From Acidimicrobiaceae bacterium (GTDB lineage Bacteria > Actinomycetota > Acidimicrobiia > Acidimicrobiales > RAAP-2), in NCBI GenBank assembly GCA_003170315.1, contig PNAH01000025.1, positions 9,218-73,217 on the forward strand: a stretch of DNA of 64,000 nt. The letters are read 5' to 3'. The notes under the pieces are model-generated. The model was not told where the DNA came from. It saw only the letters and a program-made list of their open reading frames with translations, and made no database searches. This document shows positions 43,823 to 52,565 of this stretch, one piece after another. The position numbers and the translations under genes are program-made. Every line of letters starts with the position of its first letter. Within the stretch, counting starts at the first letter, position 1.

Positions 43823-45187
43823 ATGAACTTATTTGGGAGGGCGAAGGCGTCTCGCAAGGCCCTGATAGCCGCCGTAGCTTTAACGACCGTAGCCAGTATG
43901 TCCATCATTTTGTCGAATGGACCCGCGTTGGCGGCATCGAAGAAGATAGGCGGCTCAGTGTCGATATGGGCCGAGTGGACGAGCACCGAGCAGCAAGATT
44001 TCAAGGCGGTATTGCAGCCCTTCGAGGACTCGACCGGCATCACGGTTCATTACACCGGTAAGGGCAGCAATATGGATACGGCGCTTGACGCGGCAGTCGC
44101 CGGCGGTTCTCCGCCCGCGGTCGCCCTGGTCCCGGATCCCGGCACCCTCGACACGCTCGCAGCCAAGCACGCCATAAAGCCGCTGGCTTCAATTATTGGT
44201 TCCGAGTCGAAGAACTACGGGACCGCCTGGAGCGCCTTGGCCACCTACAAGAAGAAGTTGTACGGAATCTGGTTTAAGGCCGCTAACAAGAACACCGTCT
44301 ATTACAACCCGGCCGTGTTCAAGGCTGCGGGCATCTCGTCGGCGCCGACCTCGTGGTCGCAGTTGCTGACGGACGAGACGACGATTGCCAACGGCGGTAC
44401 CTACGCTCCGGTCTCGCTGTGCACGGACATCGGATGGCCCGTCGCCGACCTCTTCCAGAATCTTTTCTTGAAGCTGAACGGCGCAACTGCCTACGATCAA
44501 CTGGCGACGCACAAGATGAAGTGGTCAAGTTCCGCCGTGACCAATACGTTCGCCGAAATGGCTCAGTTGACCGGTGCCAGCGGTGCAAACCTGCTCGGTG
44601 GCATGAAGGGCGCTCTGGCCGACGGCTCGTGGCCGAACTGCACCACCAGCGTGTTCCCAGCATCGGGCTCGCCGACAGCCGCGATGGTGTTCGAGGCTGA
44701 CTTCCTCACGAGTAACGTTCCGTCGAACTACACGCCAGGTAACGGCAGTTCGTGCACGTTGAGCGCGAAGGCCTCACCGTGTTACGACACGTTCAACTTC
44801 CCGGCGCCTACCGGTAGTGCCTACGCGGCCGACATCCAGGGCTCGGGTGACGTGGCGATGTTGCTGACGTCGACTCGTCAGTCCAAAGCGCTGATCAAGT
44901 ACTTAGCGTCGCCGAGTGCGGCGTCCATTTGGGCCAACCTGGGTGGTTTCGTCACGCCCAACAAGAAGGTGGCCCTTGGTTCATACCCGGACAGCGTATC
45001 CAAGGCCGACGCGAGGGCCCTGACCTCCGCCAAGGCCTTCGTGTTCAGCCTCGATGACTTGCAGGTTGGTTGGGAGCCGGCATTGTGGGCTGACATGCTC
45101 AACGTCTTGCAAAACCCGTCGGCGTCCAACGTCACCACGGTGGAGGCACTGATGGACACGCAGGCGACGGCAGCGCTCGGCCACTAG
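43823..45187 (+). CDS. Sugar ABC transporter binding protein (MalE-like)
   Basis: This is an extracytoplasmic solute-binding protein of about 454 residues. It has a signal peptide (ALIAAVALTTVASMSIILSN, cleavage near ALAAS) and the family-1 fold: SVSIWAEWTSTEQQDFKAVL, YGIWFKAANKNTVYYNPAVF, and GALADGSWPNC. There is no lipobox Cys, unusual for a Gram-positive binding protein, so it may be released or retained by the cell envelope. GGGGAG stands eight bases before ATG 43823; ATG 43817 is an alternative. It binds an alpha-glucoside by context. Confidence 0.9.
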   Translation: MNLFGRAKASRKALIAAVALTTVASMSIILSNGPALAASKKIGGSVSIWAEWTSTEQQDFKAVLQPFEDSTGITVHYTGKGSNMDTALDAAVAGGSPPAVALVPDPGTLDTLAAKHAIKPLASIIGSESKNYGTAWSALATYKKKLYGIWFKAANKNTVYYNPAVFKAAGISSAPTSWSQLLTDETTIANGGTYAPVSLCTDIGWPVADLFQNLFLKLNGATAYDQLATHKMKWSSSAVTNTFAEMAQLTGASGANLLGGMKGALADGSWPNCTTSVFPASGSPTAAMVFEADFLTSNVPSNYTPGNGSSCTLSAKASPCYDTFNFPAPTGSAYAADIQGSGDVAMLLTSTRQSKALIKYLASPSAASIWANLGGFVTPNKKVALGSYPDSVSKADARALTSAKAFVFSLDDLQVGWEPALWADMLNVLQNPSASNVTTVEALMDTQATAALGH

Positions 45188-45241
45188 GCCACCAAGAGTT
45201 GCCGCGAGAAGGATCATCGTGAACGTAAGAGAATCGCACGT

Positions 45242-45295
45242 CGCCGAGAGCCGCTCCACCCCTGACTTCTTTCAGGGGTGGAGCGGACCTCGGCG
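45242..45295 (+). promoter_or_regulatory. 22-bp hairpin between binding-protein and permease genes
   Basis: CCGCTCCACCCCTGA and its exact complement (45272-45286) form 15 bp around a CTTCTT loop. After a 2x2 internal loop, CGCCGAG and CTCGGCG add seven more pairs. No T-run follows. It is best read as an mRNA-stabilising or partial attenuation structure that favours the binding protein. Confidence 0.75.
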
Positions 45296-45310
45296 CGATG
45301 GGCTGACCTT

Positions 45311-46738
45311 GTGACGTCGGTAACCGCCGAGGGCCTGAAAGTCGGCGCACCGAGAGCCTCGCGCCAGCACGGTTGGTGGCGTCGGAACTGGGTCTCCATA
45401 GCGTTTATCGCGCCGGGAATCATTTGGCTCTTGGCGATCGTGGTCTACCCGACCATCGCGACGGTCAGATTCAGTTTCTACAACGAGTCGGCGACGAAGT
45501 TCGTCGGGCTTCACAACTTCGCATCGGTCTTTTCAACTGACACGATTCTGACCGCGTTCAAGAACAACGTCGTCTGGGTGCTGATCTTCCCATTCTTCGT
45601 CACCTTCATTGGCCTGATGGTCGCGGTGCTCACCGAGCGCATTCGCTGGGCCACGGCCTTCAAGGCCATCATCGTGATGCCGATCGTCTTCAGCACTACC
45701 GCCTCGGCGCTGGTCTGGCGCACCATTTTCGACCTTGATCCTCACGTTGGCGTCGTCAACGCTATCGAGCAGACGGTGAGCGACTGGTTCTCAACGCCGG
45801 GGGCGTATCCACTCAATTCGGCAATCGGCCAAACGGCTGTGTCCCTCGCCTCATTCAATACGACGGGGGCCCCGGGAGGCGCACTGGCCAGCAAGTCCGC
45901 GGTTCAACCGGGCGGCACAGTGATGATGGGCCTGACCAGAATTAGTTCCGCCACGCTGCAAACACTGGGAGCCAAGACGCCGGTGGCGCCGCAGACGATC
46001 GCGGGCGGGATCGCCGGAGTGGTGTGGAACGACTTCTCGCCGTCGCAGACGTCCAATACGACGACCATCGTGTCGGACGAGCACGGGCTGCCGAATCTGC
46101 GACTTTCCCTCGTCAATTCGACTGGATCCAGCGTCGCCTCAACCGTGACGAACTCCAGCGGCGACTTCAGTTTCTCGCACGTCGCGCCGGGTAGTTATCA
46201 CGTGGAGGTACCGGCCTCAAACTTCCAGACCTCGTTCGTGGGCACCTTCTGGCTCGGATCGCAATCGATTACGCCGGCCAGCGGCCTCAACCAGACCGCC
46301 CAATCCTTGCTCAGCGTCCCCTTGATCGACCTGGCGATGATCATCTCCTACATCTGGATCTGGGCCGGCTTCGCCATGGTGTTGATCGGCGCCGGACTCG
46401 CGGCGCTCAACCGTGAAGTCCTGGAGGCCGCGGAGATCGATGGCGCCACCGAGTGGCAGACCTTGCGACGGGTGACAATTCCGATGCTCGCGCCGGTGTT
46501 GACGGTGGTATTCGTCACCATGGTCATCAACGTATTGAAAGTCTTTGACATCATCTTGAACATGGCTCCGGGGTCCTCCCAAGGGCCGGCCACCACGCTG
46601 GCCCTTTCGATCTACAACGATGGCTTCACCGGGGGCATCCACTCGGGTGTCGCGAGCGCCATCGCCGTGATCCTGTTCCTCCTGGTCGTCCCCGTCATGT
46701 TTTGGAATCTTAGGAAGCTCAAGGGGGGAAGCGCGTGA
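45311..46738 (+). CDS. Sugar ABC permease (MalF-like) with prealbumin-like insert
   Basis: This 475-residue inner-membrane permease starts with WVSIAFIAPGIIWLLAIVVY. Helices 1-3 come before about residue 150 and the rest after 335, including the EAA loop EVLEAAEIDGATEWQTLRRV that docks on the ATPase. Between them lies an insert of about 180 residues whose second half (GGIAGVVWNDF, GLPNLRLSLV, SSGDFSFSHVAPGSYHVEV) has the SdrD-B/carboxypeptidase-regulatory beta-sandwich pattern. I prefer the GTG at 45311. A frame from 45278 would start inside the hairpin. Confidence 0.88.
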   Translation: MTSVTAEGLKVGAPRASRQHGWWRRNWVSIAFIAPGIIWLLAIVVYPTIATVRFSFYNESATKFVGLHNFASVFSTDTILTAFKNNVVWVLIFPFFVTFIGLMVAVLTERIRWATAFKAIIVMPIVFSTTASALVWRTIFDLDPHVGVVNAIEQTVSDWFSTPGAYPLNSAIGQTAVSLASFNTTGAPGGALASKSAVQPGGTVMMGLTRISSATLQTLGAKTPVAPQTIAGGIAGVVWNDFSPSQTSNTTTIVSDEHGLPNLRLSLVNSTGSSVASTVTNSSGDFSFSHVAPGSYHVEVPASNFQTSFVGTFWLGSQSITPASGLNQTAQSLLSVPLIDLAMIISYIWIWAGFAMVLIGAGLAALNREVLEAAEIDGATEWQTLRRVTIPMLAPVLTVVFVTMVINVLKVFDIILNMAPGSSQGPATTLALSIYNDGFTGGIHSGVASAIAVILFLLVVPVMFWNLRKLKGGSA

Positions 46739-47646
46739 CCATCGACGCCCCAGTGAAAGAGAACAGAGTTGGAGGCCTGGCGAAGCGGCTCCATCTCTCG
46801 AAGGCCGTGGTGAATGTCATTCTCGCACTGGTGGCCATCTTCTGGTTGGTTCCCACGATCTCGCTCCTCGTTATCTCGCTGCGTCCGGAGTCGCTCTTCG
46901 GGGTCTCGGGCTGGTGGAAGGTCTTCACCGATCCTTCGCAACTCACTTTTGGCAACTACTCCACGATCTTTTCCCAGGGGTTCGCCACGGGTGGCGTACT
47001 GGACTCCCTCCTCACCTCGCTCGAGATCACGATTCCCGCGACGCTGCTGGTCACTATGATTTCGTGCCTGGCGGCCTACAGCCTCGTGTTCGGTTCGTGG
47101 CGTGGTCGAGACATGATCTTCTTCGGAATCGTGGGACTGATGGTCGTGCCGCTCCAAGTGGCGCTGATTCCCGTCGTTCAGTTATACCGGGAGATGGGCA
47201 ACCTCTTCGGGCTCAATCCCTATGGGACGATTCCCGGTGTCATCATCTTCCACGTCGCCTTCGGTCTGCCCTTCGGCATCTTTCTCATGCGCAATTTCCT
47301 GACCGGCATCCCGAGGGACCTCCTCGAAGCGGGGCGCATCGAAGGCGCGGGCGAGTGGAAGATCTTCTATCGCATCGTGTTGCCCCTCGCCCTCCCCGCG
47401 ATCGCGTCGCTGGCGATATTCCAATTCATCTGGGTGTGGAACGACCTGTTGGTCGCGCTGGTGTTCCTCGGCGGCAACGTGCACTCGCCCCTCACGATCT
47501 TTCTCTACGATCAGACCCGATCGTTGGCGGCGAACTACTGGATCGTGTCCACCGGTGCCGTGGTGTCCATCTTCGTGCCGCTGATCGTCTTCTTCTCCTT
47601 CCAGCGTTACTTCGTCCGTGGTGTCCTAGCGGGTGCCGTCAAATGA
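46735..47646 (+). CDS. Sugar ABC permease (MalG-like)
   Basis: This 303-residue permease has six membrane segments and the EAA motif DLLEAGRIEGAGEWKIFYRI. It pairs with the MalF-like protein to form the channel. The GTG start overlaps the end of the previous gene by four bases (GTGA). Helix 1 is VVNVILALVAIFWLVPTISL. Length and layout are normal for the MalG group. Confidence 0.93.
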   Translation: MTIDAPVKENRVGGLAKRLHLSKAVVNVILALVAIFWLVPTISLLVISLRPESLFGVSGWWKVFTDPSQLTFGNYSTIFSQGFATGGVLDSLLTSLEITIPATLLVTMISCLAAYSLVFGSWRGRDMIFFGIVGLMVVPLQVALIPVVQLYREMGNLFGLNPYGTIPGVIIFHVAFGLPFGIFLMRNFLTGIPRDLLEAGRIEGAGEWKIFYRIVLPLALPAIASLAIFQFIWVWNDLLVALVFLGGNVHSPLTIFLYDQTRSLAANYWIVSTGAVVSIFVPLIVFFSFQRYFVRGVLAGAVK

Positions 47647-47656
47647 GTGAGGCCTA

Positions 47657-48760
47657 ATGTCCAGTGTCACCCTGAGGGAACTGACCAAGCAGTACGCCGG
47701 TAACGCCGCGCTCTCGCTCGACGCGGTGAACCTCGACGTAGCCCACGGCGAGTTCGTCTGCCTCGTGGGTCCGTCGGGCTGTGGCAAGACCACCGCGCTT
47801 CGGATGATTGCGGGACTCGAGTCGGTGACCAGTGGCGATATCGAGATTGGTGATCGAGTGGTCAACGATCTGTCGCCTCGCGATCGCGACATCGCTCTCG
47901 TGTTCCAGAGTTACGCGCTCTACCCGCACATGACCGTCTTCGACAACATGAGTTTTGGTCTCAAGCTCCGCAAAGTCCCCAAAGATGAGATCAAGGCGGC
48001 CGTCACGGACGCGGCGCGCATACTCGACCTCGAGCTGTATCTCGATCGCAAGCCAGCCCAGCTATCGGGCGGCCAGCGCCAGCGCGTCGCCTTGGGTCGC
48101 GCGATCGTGCGCAACCCCGCCGCCTTCTTGATGGACGAGCCCCTTTCGAATCTCGACGCCAAGCTCCGAGTACAAACACGCGCCGAGATCGCTCGGTTGC
48201 ACCACCGCCTGGGCGCGACGATGATCTACGTGACTCACGACCAGGTCGAGGCCATGACGATGGCCGATCGAATCGCCGTCATCAACTTGGGCAAGCTCGA
48301 GCAGGTGGGTTCACCACGAGAACTCTACGACCGGCCGGCGAACCAGTTCGTCGCGGGCTTCATCGGTTCGCCATCGATGAACTTCGTGCCGATGCACGTG
48401 GAGTCGATTGACGGAGGAATTCGCGTGGTGAGTGCCGGGGGCGACATGGACGTCATTCTCGACGACGTCGAATCGGCCATCATCCGTAGCGCTGGCGTGA
48501 GCGACGTCGTCCTTGGCGTCCGCCCGGAGCATATCGATAGCCAGCCGCGAAGTGGCCGCGGTTTGCAGTTGCGAGCCTCCGTCGAGGTCATCGAGTTTCT
48601 TGGTAACGACGAACACGTCCACCTCTCGTCCGGAAGCCATGAGCTCGTCGCTATCGTCGACGCTCGCACGCCCTTGACTATTGGGGACTCTGTGACACTG
48701 AGCGCTTCAATCGAGGCGATTCACCTCTTTCACCCTGAGACGGGCGTAACGCTGAAGTAG
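47657..48760 (+). CDS. Sugar ABC ATPase (MsmK/UgpC type)
   Basis: This 367-residue ATPase drives the transporter. It has Walker A GPSGCGKTT near residue 38, the Q-loop VFQSYALYPHMTV, signature LSGGQRQRVALGRA, Walker B FLMDEPLSNLD and the switch His in VTHDQVEAM. A C-terminal OB-type regulatory domain (about 240-367, with GVRPEHID) is typical of carbohydrate importers. Having its own ATPase here is notable, because many actinobacterial sugar importers share one distant MsiK. Confidence 0.95.
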   Translation: MSSVTLRELTKQYAGNAALSLDAVNLDVAHGEFVCLVGPSGCGKTTALRMIAGLESVTSGDIEIGDRVVNDLSPRDRDIALVFQSYALYPHMTVFDNMSFGLKLRKVPKDEIKAAVTDAARILDLELYLDRKPAQLSGGQRQRVALGRAIVRNPAAFLMDEPLSNLDAKLRVQTRAEIARLHHRLGATMIYVTHDQVEAMTMADRIAVINLGKLEQVGSPRELYDRPANQFVAGFIGSPSMNFVPMHVESIDGGIRVVSAGGDMDVILDDVESAIIRSAGVSDVVLGVRPEHIDSQPRSGRGLQLRASVEVIEFLGNDEHVHLSSGSHELVAIVDARTPLTIGDSVTLSASIEAIHLFHPETGVTLK

Positions 48761-49103
48761 TCGGGTTACTCGTGGCCCCTCGTGGTCGCTCGTGGTCACA
48801 TGAAAGCCCTTATAAATTAAGGGTGTGGGCGAATTTCCTTCGCACCCCACGGTGGTTGTAGTTCAAACTCCTGTCATCGAGTGGTTGCGTTGGCTCGATG
48901 CCGTGGCAGAGTTCGTCAAAGAGCGGGATTAGCACTAAAGGTCACTGGGAATCTTTGTCTTAGAACCATAGAAGGACAGCTCCTTGAGGTCCCAATGGCC
49001 GAACCGCGACATCGTCGTGAAGGGACCGTTGGCGCGTCGCCATTTTGCGATGTAGACCTGTAGGGAGTTTTGCCATGTTGGTGGAGGAGAAGGGGGATGC
49101 CCG
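48761..49103. other. Gap with tandem repeat, hairpin and repeat copy 1
   Basis: A 10-bp unit CTCGTGGYCN occurs three times (48769-48798). CCCTTA-TAAAT-TAAGGG (48807-48823) may terminate the transporter operon. Copy 1 of the diverged 86-bp repeat follows. GGAGGAGAAGGGGG precedes the next start. No gene is supported. Confidence 0.6.
48842..48928. repeat. Diverged direct repeat, copy 1
   Basis: About 86 bases match 50637-50723 with roughly 12 differences, including TTGTAGTTCAAACT, TGCGTTGGCTCGATGCC and TCAAAGAGCGGG. On the minus strand both copies can be read as PLFDE-C-GIEPT-P-DD-SLNYN, possibly a decayed gene end. Confidence 0.75.
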
Positions 49104-49496
49104 ATGGGTGCTCATGACAACGGAGAACTGATTCGCAGCGGATACGAGGCGTTTTCTAAAGGGGATATGGAGACGATTGCCAAGATTTTTGGACCGGACA
49201 TCCGCTGGAGCACCAGTGGCCGCAACCTGATTTCTGGGACCTGTAACGGACAAGAAGAGACGTTTGCATTCTTCGGTAGGCTCATGGAGCTTACGGACGG
49301 TACCTTCACTGTCGCTATTCACGATCTGCTCGCCACCGACGACCATGTGGTTGTGCTCGCTAAGGAGTCCGCGAGCCGTAACGGTAAGAGTCTGGAGGCT
49401 GATGACGTCCACGTTTGGCACCTCGCTAACGGAAAAGCGGTGGAGTTCTGGGGGATATCTAAAGATCAGCACGAGGTCGACGAGTTCTGGGCGTAA
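49104..49496 (+). CDS. SnoaL-like / nuclear transport factor 2 fold protein
   Basis: This 130-residue NTF2-fold protein has the helical start GELIRSGYEAFSKGDMETIA, then FGPDIRWSTSGRNLISGTCN and VHVWHLANGKAVEFWG. The family contains isomerases, polyketide cyclases and stress proteins, and the substrate is unknown. ATG 49104 follows a strong purine-rich ribosome site. An ATG seven bases earlier reads only a six-codon peptide. It lies between the two copies of the 86-bp repeat. Confidence 0.8.
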   Translation: MGAHDNGELIRSGYEAFSKGDMETIAKIFGPDIRWSTSGRNLISGTCNGQEETFAFFGRLMELTDGTFTVAIHDLLATDDHVVVLAKESASRNGKSLEADDVHVWHLANGKAVEFWGISKDQHEVDEFWA

Positions 49497-49937
49497 CGAG
49501 AGTCGTCCCGCGCCCGTTCGCTCCGTCACCAACTAGTGGTTCAGGGCGATATGGCGGCAGGAACCGCGTAGATCTCGACCCAGTTGAGGGACCCCGCATG
49601 TTGGCGAGCGAAGTTTCGCGAGGGTCGGGACTTAGGCGTCGCGGCAACGCTGACTCAGTATCGACAACGGCGGTGCGATTGTGCACCTAATGGGAGTCGA
49701 CATGGGTCGGTGGCGGGCGGTTCTCGATTGGCGAAGTCTTTGAGAGTGCCGGAGGTCCAGCATAATTCGTCGCACCCAAAACAGTTTGAGTTGGAACCAA
49801 GTTCTTAATTGGGTTTTGGGATTGGATCAACTCAGAGGCTGGCTTGAGAGGCCCAATTGAAGTGGCTCCTGTCAAGAACCCTTTCCCGGACGGAAGACTT
49901 AGTAGGTTGCTCCTAAAGCCGAGAGGTGAGGTGAGAA
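49497..49937. other. 441-base gap with no supported gene
   Basis: Both strands have short frames broken by stops, as if an older gene had decayed. The last 15 bases carry GAGAGGTGAG before the membrane protein start. No RNA or repeat was recognised. Confidence 0.4.
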
Positions 49938-50585
49938 GTGATTTCAACGTCATCAGTGGGAGCGATTGCGGGCACCTACGTCTCAGTGCTCGTGCTGTTG
50001 AGCGTGCTGTCGAGTGTTGGCAGCATCGTTACGTACATCATCATCGTGGTGGCAAATCGGGCCGAGCCCGATCCAACGGGTAATCGCACCAGCGCCATCT
50101 ACCACGTGGGAACCGCGTTCATTGCTCTGTGGCTGGAGATCGCCGGGGCCATCACGATTTTCGTTACGTTGTTCGCCCTCATCGGAGCAGGTAACAAAAC
50201 CTACTTTTCGACCGAAGTTCACCCGCTCGGGGATTCGACAATCAGGGGAATCACGATCGGACTTCTCCTATCGATTGTGGGTGGCTACACGGCGCTCACG
50301 CATCGTGCGAAGGCCATCAACCTTGCCAGCAGTGATGTGCTAGAGACGAGTCCATCTAAGCGCGTTGTTCGCAGCTACGCAGCGGTTGTCAGCTTCATCT
50401 GTGTGATCGTCGTCGTCATAACTTTGCTCGCGTTTGCGTGGTCCGTGTTAGGCCTCATTGCTCCTGGCGTCTATCGGACCGGAGCTCGTACCGACGATCT
50501 TCGTATGCTGTTGGACGAGTCGGCTGTGTTGGCGGTTTTCGGGTGGGTCTTCTCGACTCACCGGCACCTAGTGGGAGTCCACTAG
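49938..50585 (+). CDS. Four-helix membrane protein of unknown function
   Basis: This 215-residue protein has four hydrophobic segments (VSVLVLLSVLSSVGSIVTYI, TAFIALWLEIAGAITIFVTL, IRGITIGLLLSIVGGYTALT and VSFICVIVVVITLLAFAWSV). It has a GTG start with a GAGAGGTGAG site. The topology and length resemble small actinobacterial DUF proteins with no known role. Copy 2 of the 86-bp repeat begins about 50 bases after the stop. Confidence 0.65.
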   Translation: MISTSSVGAIAGTYVSVLVLLSVLSSVGSIVTYIIIVVANRAEPDPTGNRTSAIYHVGTAFIALWLEIAGAITIFVTLFALIGAGNKTYFSTEVHPLGDSTIRGITIGLLLSIVGGYTALTHRAKAINLASSDVLETSPSKRVVRSYAAVVSFICVIVVVITLLAFAWSVLGLIAPGVYRTGARTDDLRMLLDESAVLAVFGWVFSTHRHLVGVH

Positions 50586-50928
50586 GCCCTAGACAGACAT
50601 GAGGGTGGTCGCACAAAAGCGGGTAAGGCTAGTTGGCACCCCACAGCGGTTGTAGTTCAAACTTCCGTCATCGCGTGGGTGCGTTGGCTCGATGCCCTGG
50701 CAGATTTCATCAAAGAGCGGGCAGTGAACAACACTGAGATTCCTCGTCGTTGTTCGTCGACCTAGCGCCCTAAATTGTCCAGCCATACCGCCTGCCCATC
50801 AGTTCGTATTAGTGTGCGCATACCTCAGCTACTGCGCTCGTGCCAAATCAAGAGGTACCGATTCCGCGAAGATTATTGGCGTCAGTAGAATTTCGGGCGT
50901 TCAGGGGCGGAGCAAGAGGGGGTCTGCA
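50586..50928. other. Gap with repeat copy 2
   Basis: The gap holds copy 2 of the 86-bp repeat (50637-50723) and the upstream region of the ATP-grasp gene, where AAGAGGGGG stands before the chosen GTG. No gene is supported. Confidence 0.5.
50637..50723. repeat. Diverged direct repeat, copy 2
   Basis: This is the second copy of the 86-bp repeat described at 48842-48928, in the same orientation, 1.8 kb away. The SnoaL-like and membrane-protein genes lie between them. Confidence 0.75.
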
Positions 50929-52098
50929 GTGAGGGCATCTCGAACTGATGATGGGGATGCTGCCGTACCAACCGTAATCTTCTTGGATGAGATGAAATGG
51001 GAGGCGTTCTTTCAGATCGCCGCCAAGATTCGAAAGAGCGGCGTGCGATGCGTTCGCGTCACGTCGATACCGCTAAGAACTTCACGAATTGCTTCACGAC
51101 TTGTCTTCGCCAGGTGCGTATACCTACCTGCCTCGAAACAAGAAGAGGTACTTCGATCGGTTTTGCGCAGTGAGAACGTAGCTGACCTCCAATTCTCAGA
51201 AAACTTCGCCGATCTTGTGCAGCGGTGTGCCACGGAATTGCCAGCATTACTCGTTGACCAAATTATGAGTCGCGTCAAACTGATGGACAAGATTTCAGCC
51301 GGTGAGTTGATGACACGAGCGGGAGTCCAGACACCCGCTCGAATTGCGTTGTCAAGCCCAGATCTTGATAGCTTCATCCAGGCCCATGGCCTGCCACTGG
51401 TACTGAAGAACCGGATCGGGTACGGCGGAAGTGGCGTCACGATCATCAGCGATCGCGACACTCTGATCGATCAGATTCGACTAATAGGTGACACGGGCAA
51501 CGAGTATTTCATCGAGGCGTACGTGAAGGGGAGCAGGTTGAATTATGGCGCGGCGGTTGTCAACGGAACCGTGGCGCAAGAAACCTGCTACGCGACCACT
51601 AAATCGGCAAATCCACTCGGACCTTCGTCGCAAATTGTAACGGTCAGAAATACCGAAGTTCTATCTCTCGGTCGGCGCATAGTTCTCGCCTCCAAGTGCA
51701 ACGGGTTAATGAACATCAACTTCATGCAAGATGAGCAGGGTACGTGCTGGCCAGTCGACTTCAACCTACGAACCTTCGGAAAGGTTGCGAGTTTTCAGAA
51801 GGCTGGTCTCGATTTTCGAGAGGGCTATCTTCGTAGCCTTGGGATGGGGGCACGCGTCACTGCATCACAGGCTCAGGTCGGCGTTACGTTGGACTCCTAT
51901 CCGGAAGCTCAGCGAACGCTTATTAGTGAGGGCCACCTACTCGAGGGACTGGCGAGCCTAATTACTAAGGCGCCCGAGAATGTGCGCTTCCTGGGTTGGC
52001 GATACACAACACTTGAGGCTCTCGCACTCATTACCCTGGTGCGCGAGATCCGAGGTCAGCGTGTTGCGGACAACCTTCGTGACAGTCGACGCCATTAA
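50929..52098 (+). CDS. ATP-grasp domain protein
   Basis: This 389-residue protein has an N-terminal pre-ATP-grasp region (TVIFLDEMKWEAFFQIAAKI), the ATP-binding lid LVLKNRIGYGGSGVTII, YFIEAYVKGSRLNYGAAVVN and a metal-binding end NFMQDEQGTCWPVDFNLRTFG. Such enzymes join a carboxylate to an amine or thiol through an acyl phosphate, as in peptide or exopolymer synthesis. No companion biosynthetic gene is adjacent. I prefer GTG 50929, since the upstream frame is poor in coding signal. Confidence 0.8.
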   Translation: MRASRTDDGDAAVPTVIFLDEMKWEAFFQIAAKIRKSGVRCVRVTSIPLRTSRIASRLVFARCVYLPASKQEEVLRSVLRSENVADLQFSENFADLVQRCATELPALLVDQIMSRVKLMDKISAGELMTRAGVQTPARIALSSPDLDSFIQAHGLPLVLKNRIGYGGSGVTIISDRDTLIDQIRLIGDTGNEYFIEAYVKGSRLNYGAAVVNGTVAQETCYATTKSANPLGPSSQIVTVRNTEVLSLGRRIVLASKCNGLMNINFMQDEQGTCWPVDFNLRTFGKVASFQKAGLDFREGYLRSLGMGARVTASQAQVGVTLDSYPEAQRTLISEGHLLEGLASLITKAPENVRFLGWRYTTLEALALITLVREIRGQRVADNLRDSRRH

Positions 52099-52210
52099 CG
52101 GCGACGCCGAAATGCTCGAAGGGCGCGAAAAGTTATGGCAGGAGTTATGGCGGTGTTGGTAGAACCGAAAGTCCGAGTAACTGAAAGTGCACCCAACAAG
52201 CAATAACGTG

Positions 52211-52255
52211 TCGCACCCCCAACGGGATTCGAACCCATGCCGCCACCTTGAAAGG
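52211..52255 (-). repeat. tRNA-Glu (TTC) 3'-end fragment, att copy 1
   Basis: On the minus strand this reads CTTTCAAGGTGG (anticodon loop and 3' stem), a T-arm GGGTTCGAATCCC and acceptor TGGGGGT, the 3' half of an actinobacterial tRNA-Glu(TTC). The 5' half (acceptor, D-arm) is absent. It matches 55282-55326 in 44 of 45 positions. Confidence 0.85.
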
Positions 52256-52340
52256 GGTGGCAAAGAAACCGACCAAAAGTGTTAGTAGTTCCTGATGAGA
52301 TGCAAGTTATCCGCTCTACATTCACTGCGAATTCTATCTT

Positions 52341-52357
52341 GGGCATCGAACGGGCCT
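52341..52357 (+). repeat. Arm-site-like GGGCAT pair 1
   Basis: GGGCATCGAACGGGCCT has two six-base units 11 bases apart. It starts 86 bases to the right of att copy 1, the same distance as pair 4 from att copy 2. Confidence 0.6.
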
Positions 52358-52565
52358 TAACACATTCGCTTGGCAACTTAAACACGTGCCTTCAAGGCGC
52401 CGGGTTTAACGAACCCCACGAAGACAGTCCGCTACGCACAGAGGGCATTTCGGAGATTGTGATGGTCCAGTCACGGAATCCAGTTGGAGAGTACCTCACC
52501 CGTCTCGACGACATAGGTGGCCACCTCTCGCAACTGCTTTCAGGTCACGGCAAACTTGGCCCGTG

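Larger units (their letters stand above)
52099..52565. other. Island junction region with att copy 1
   Basis: The gap contains the displaced tRNA-Glu 3' end (52211-52255) and a GGGCAT direct-repeat pair 86 bases to its right. The remainder shows no gene. Confidence 0.55.

Noticed and set aside
52451..52475. TTCGGAGATTGTGATGGTCC resembling the cassette repeats
   Set aside because: Only about 10 bases match and the right hairpin is missing; chance similarity is likely.
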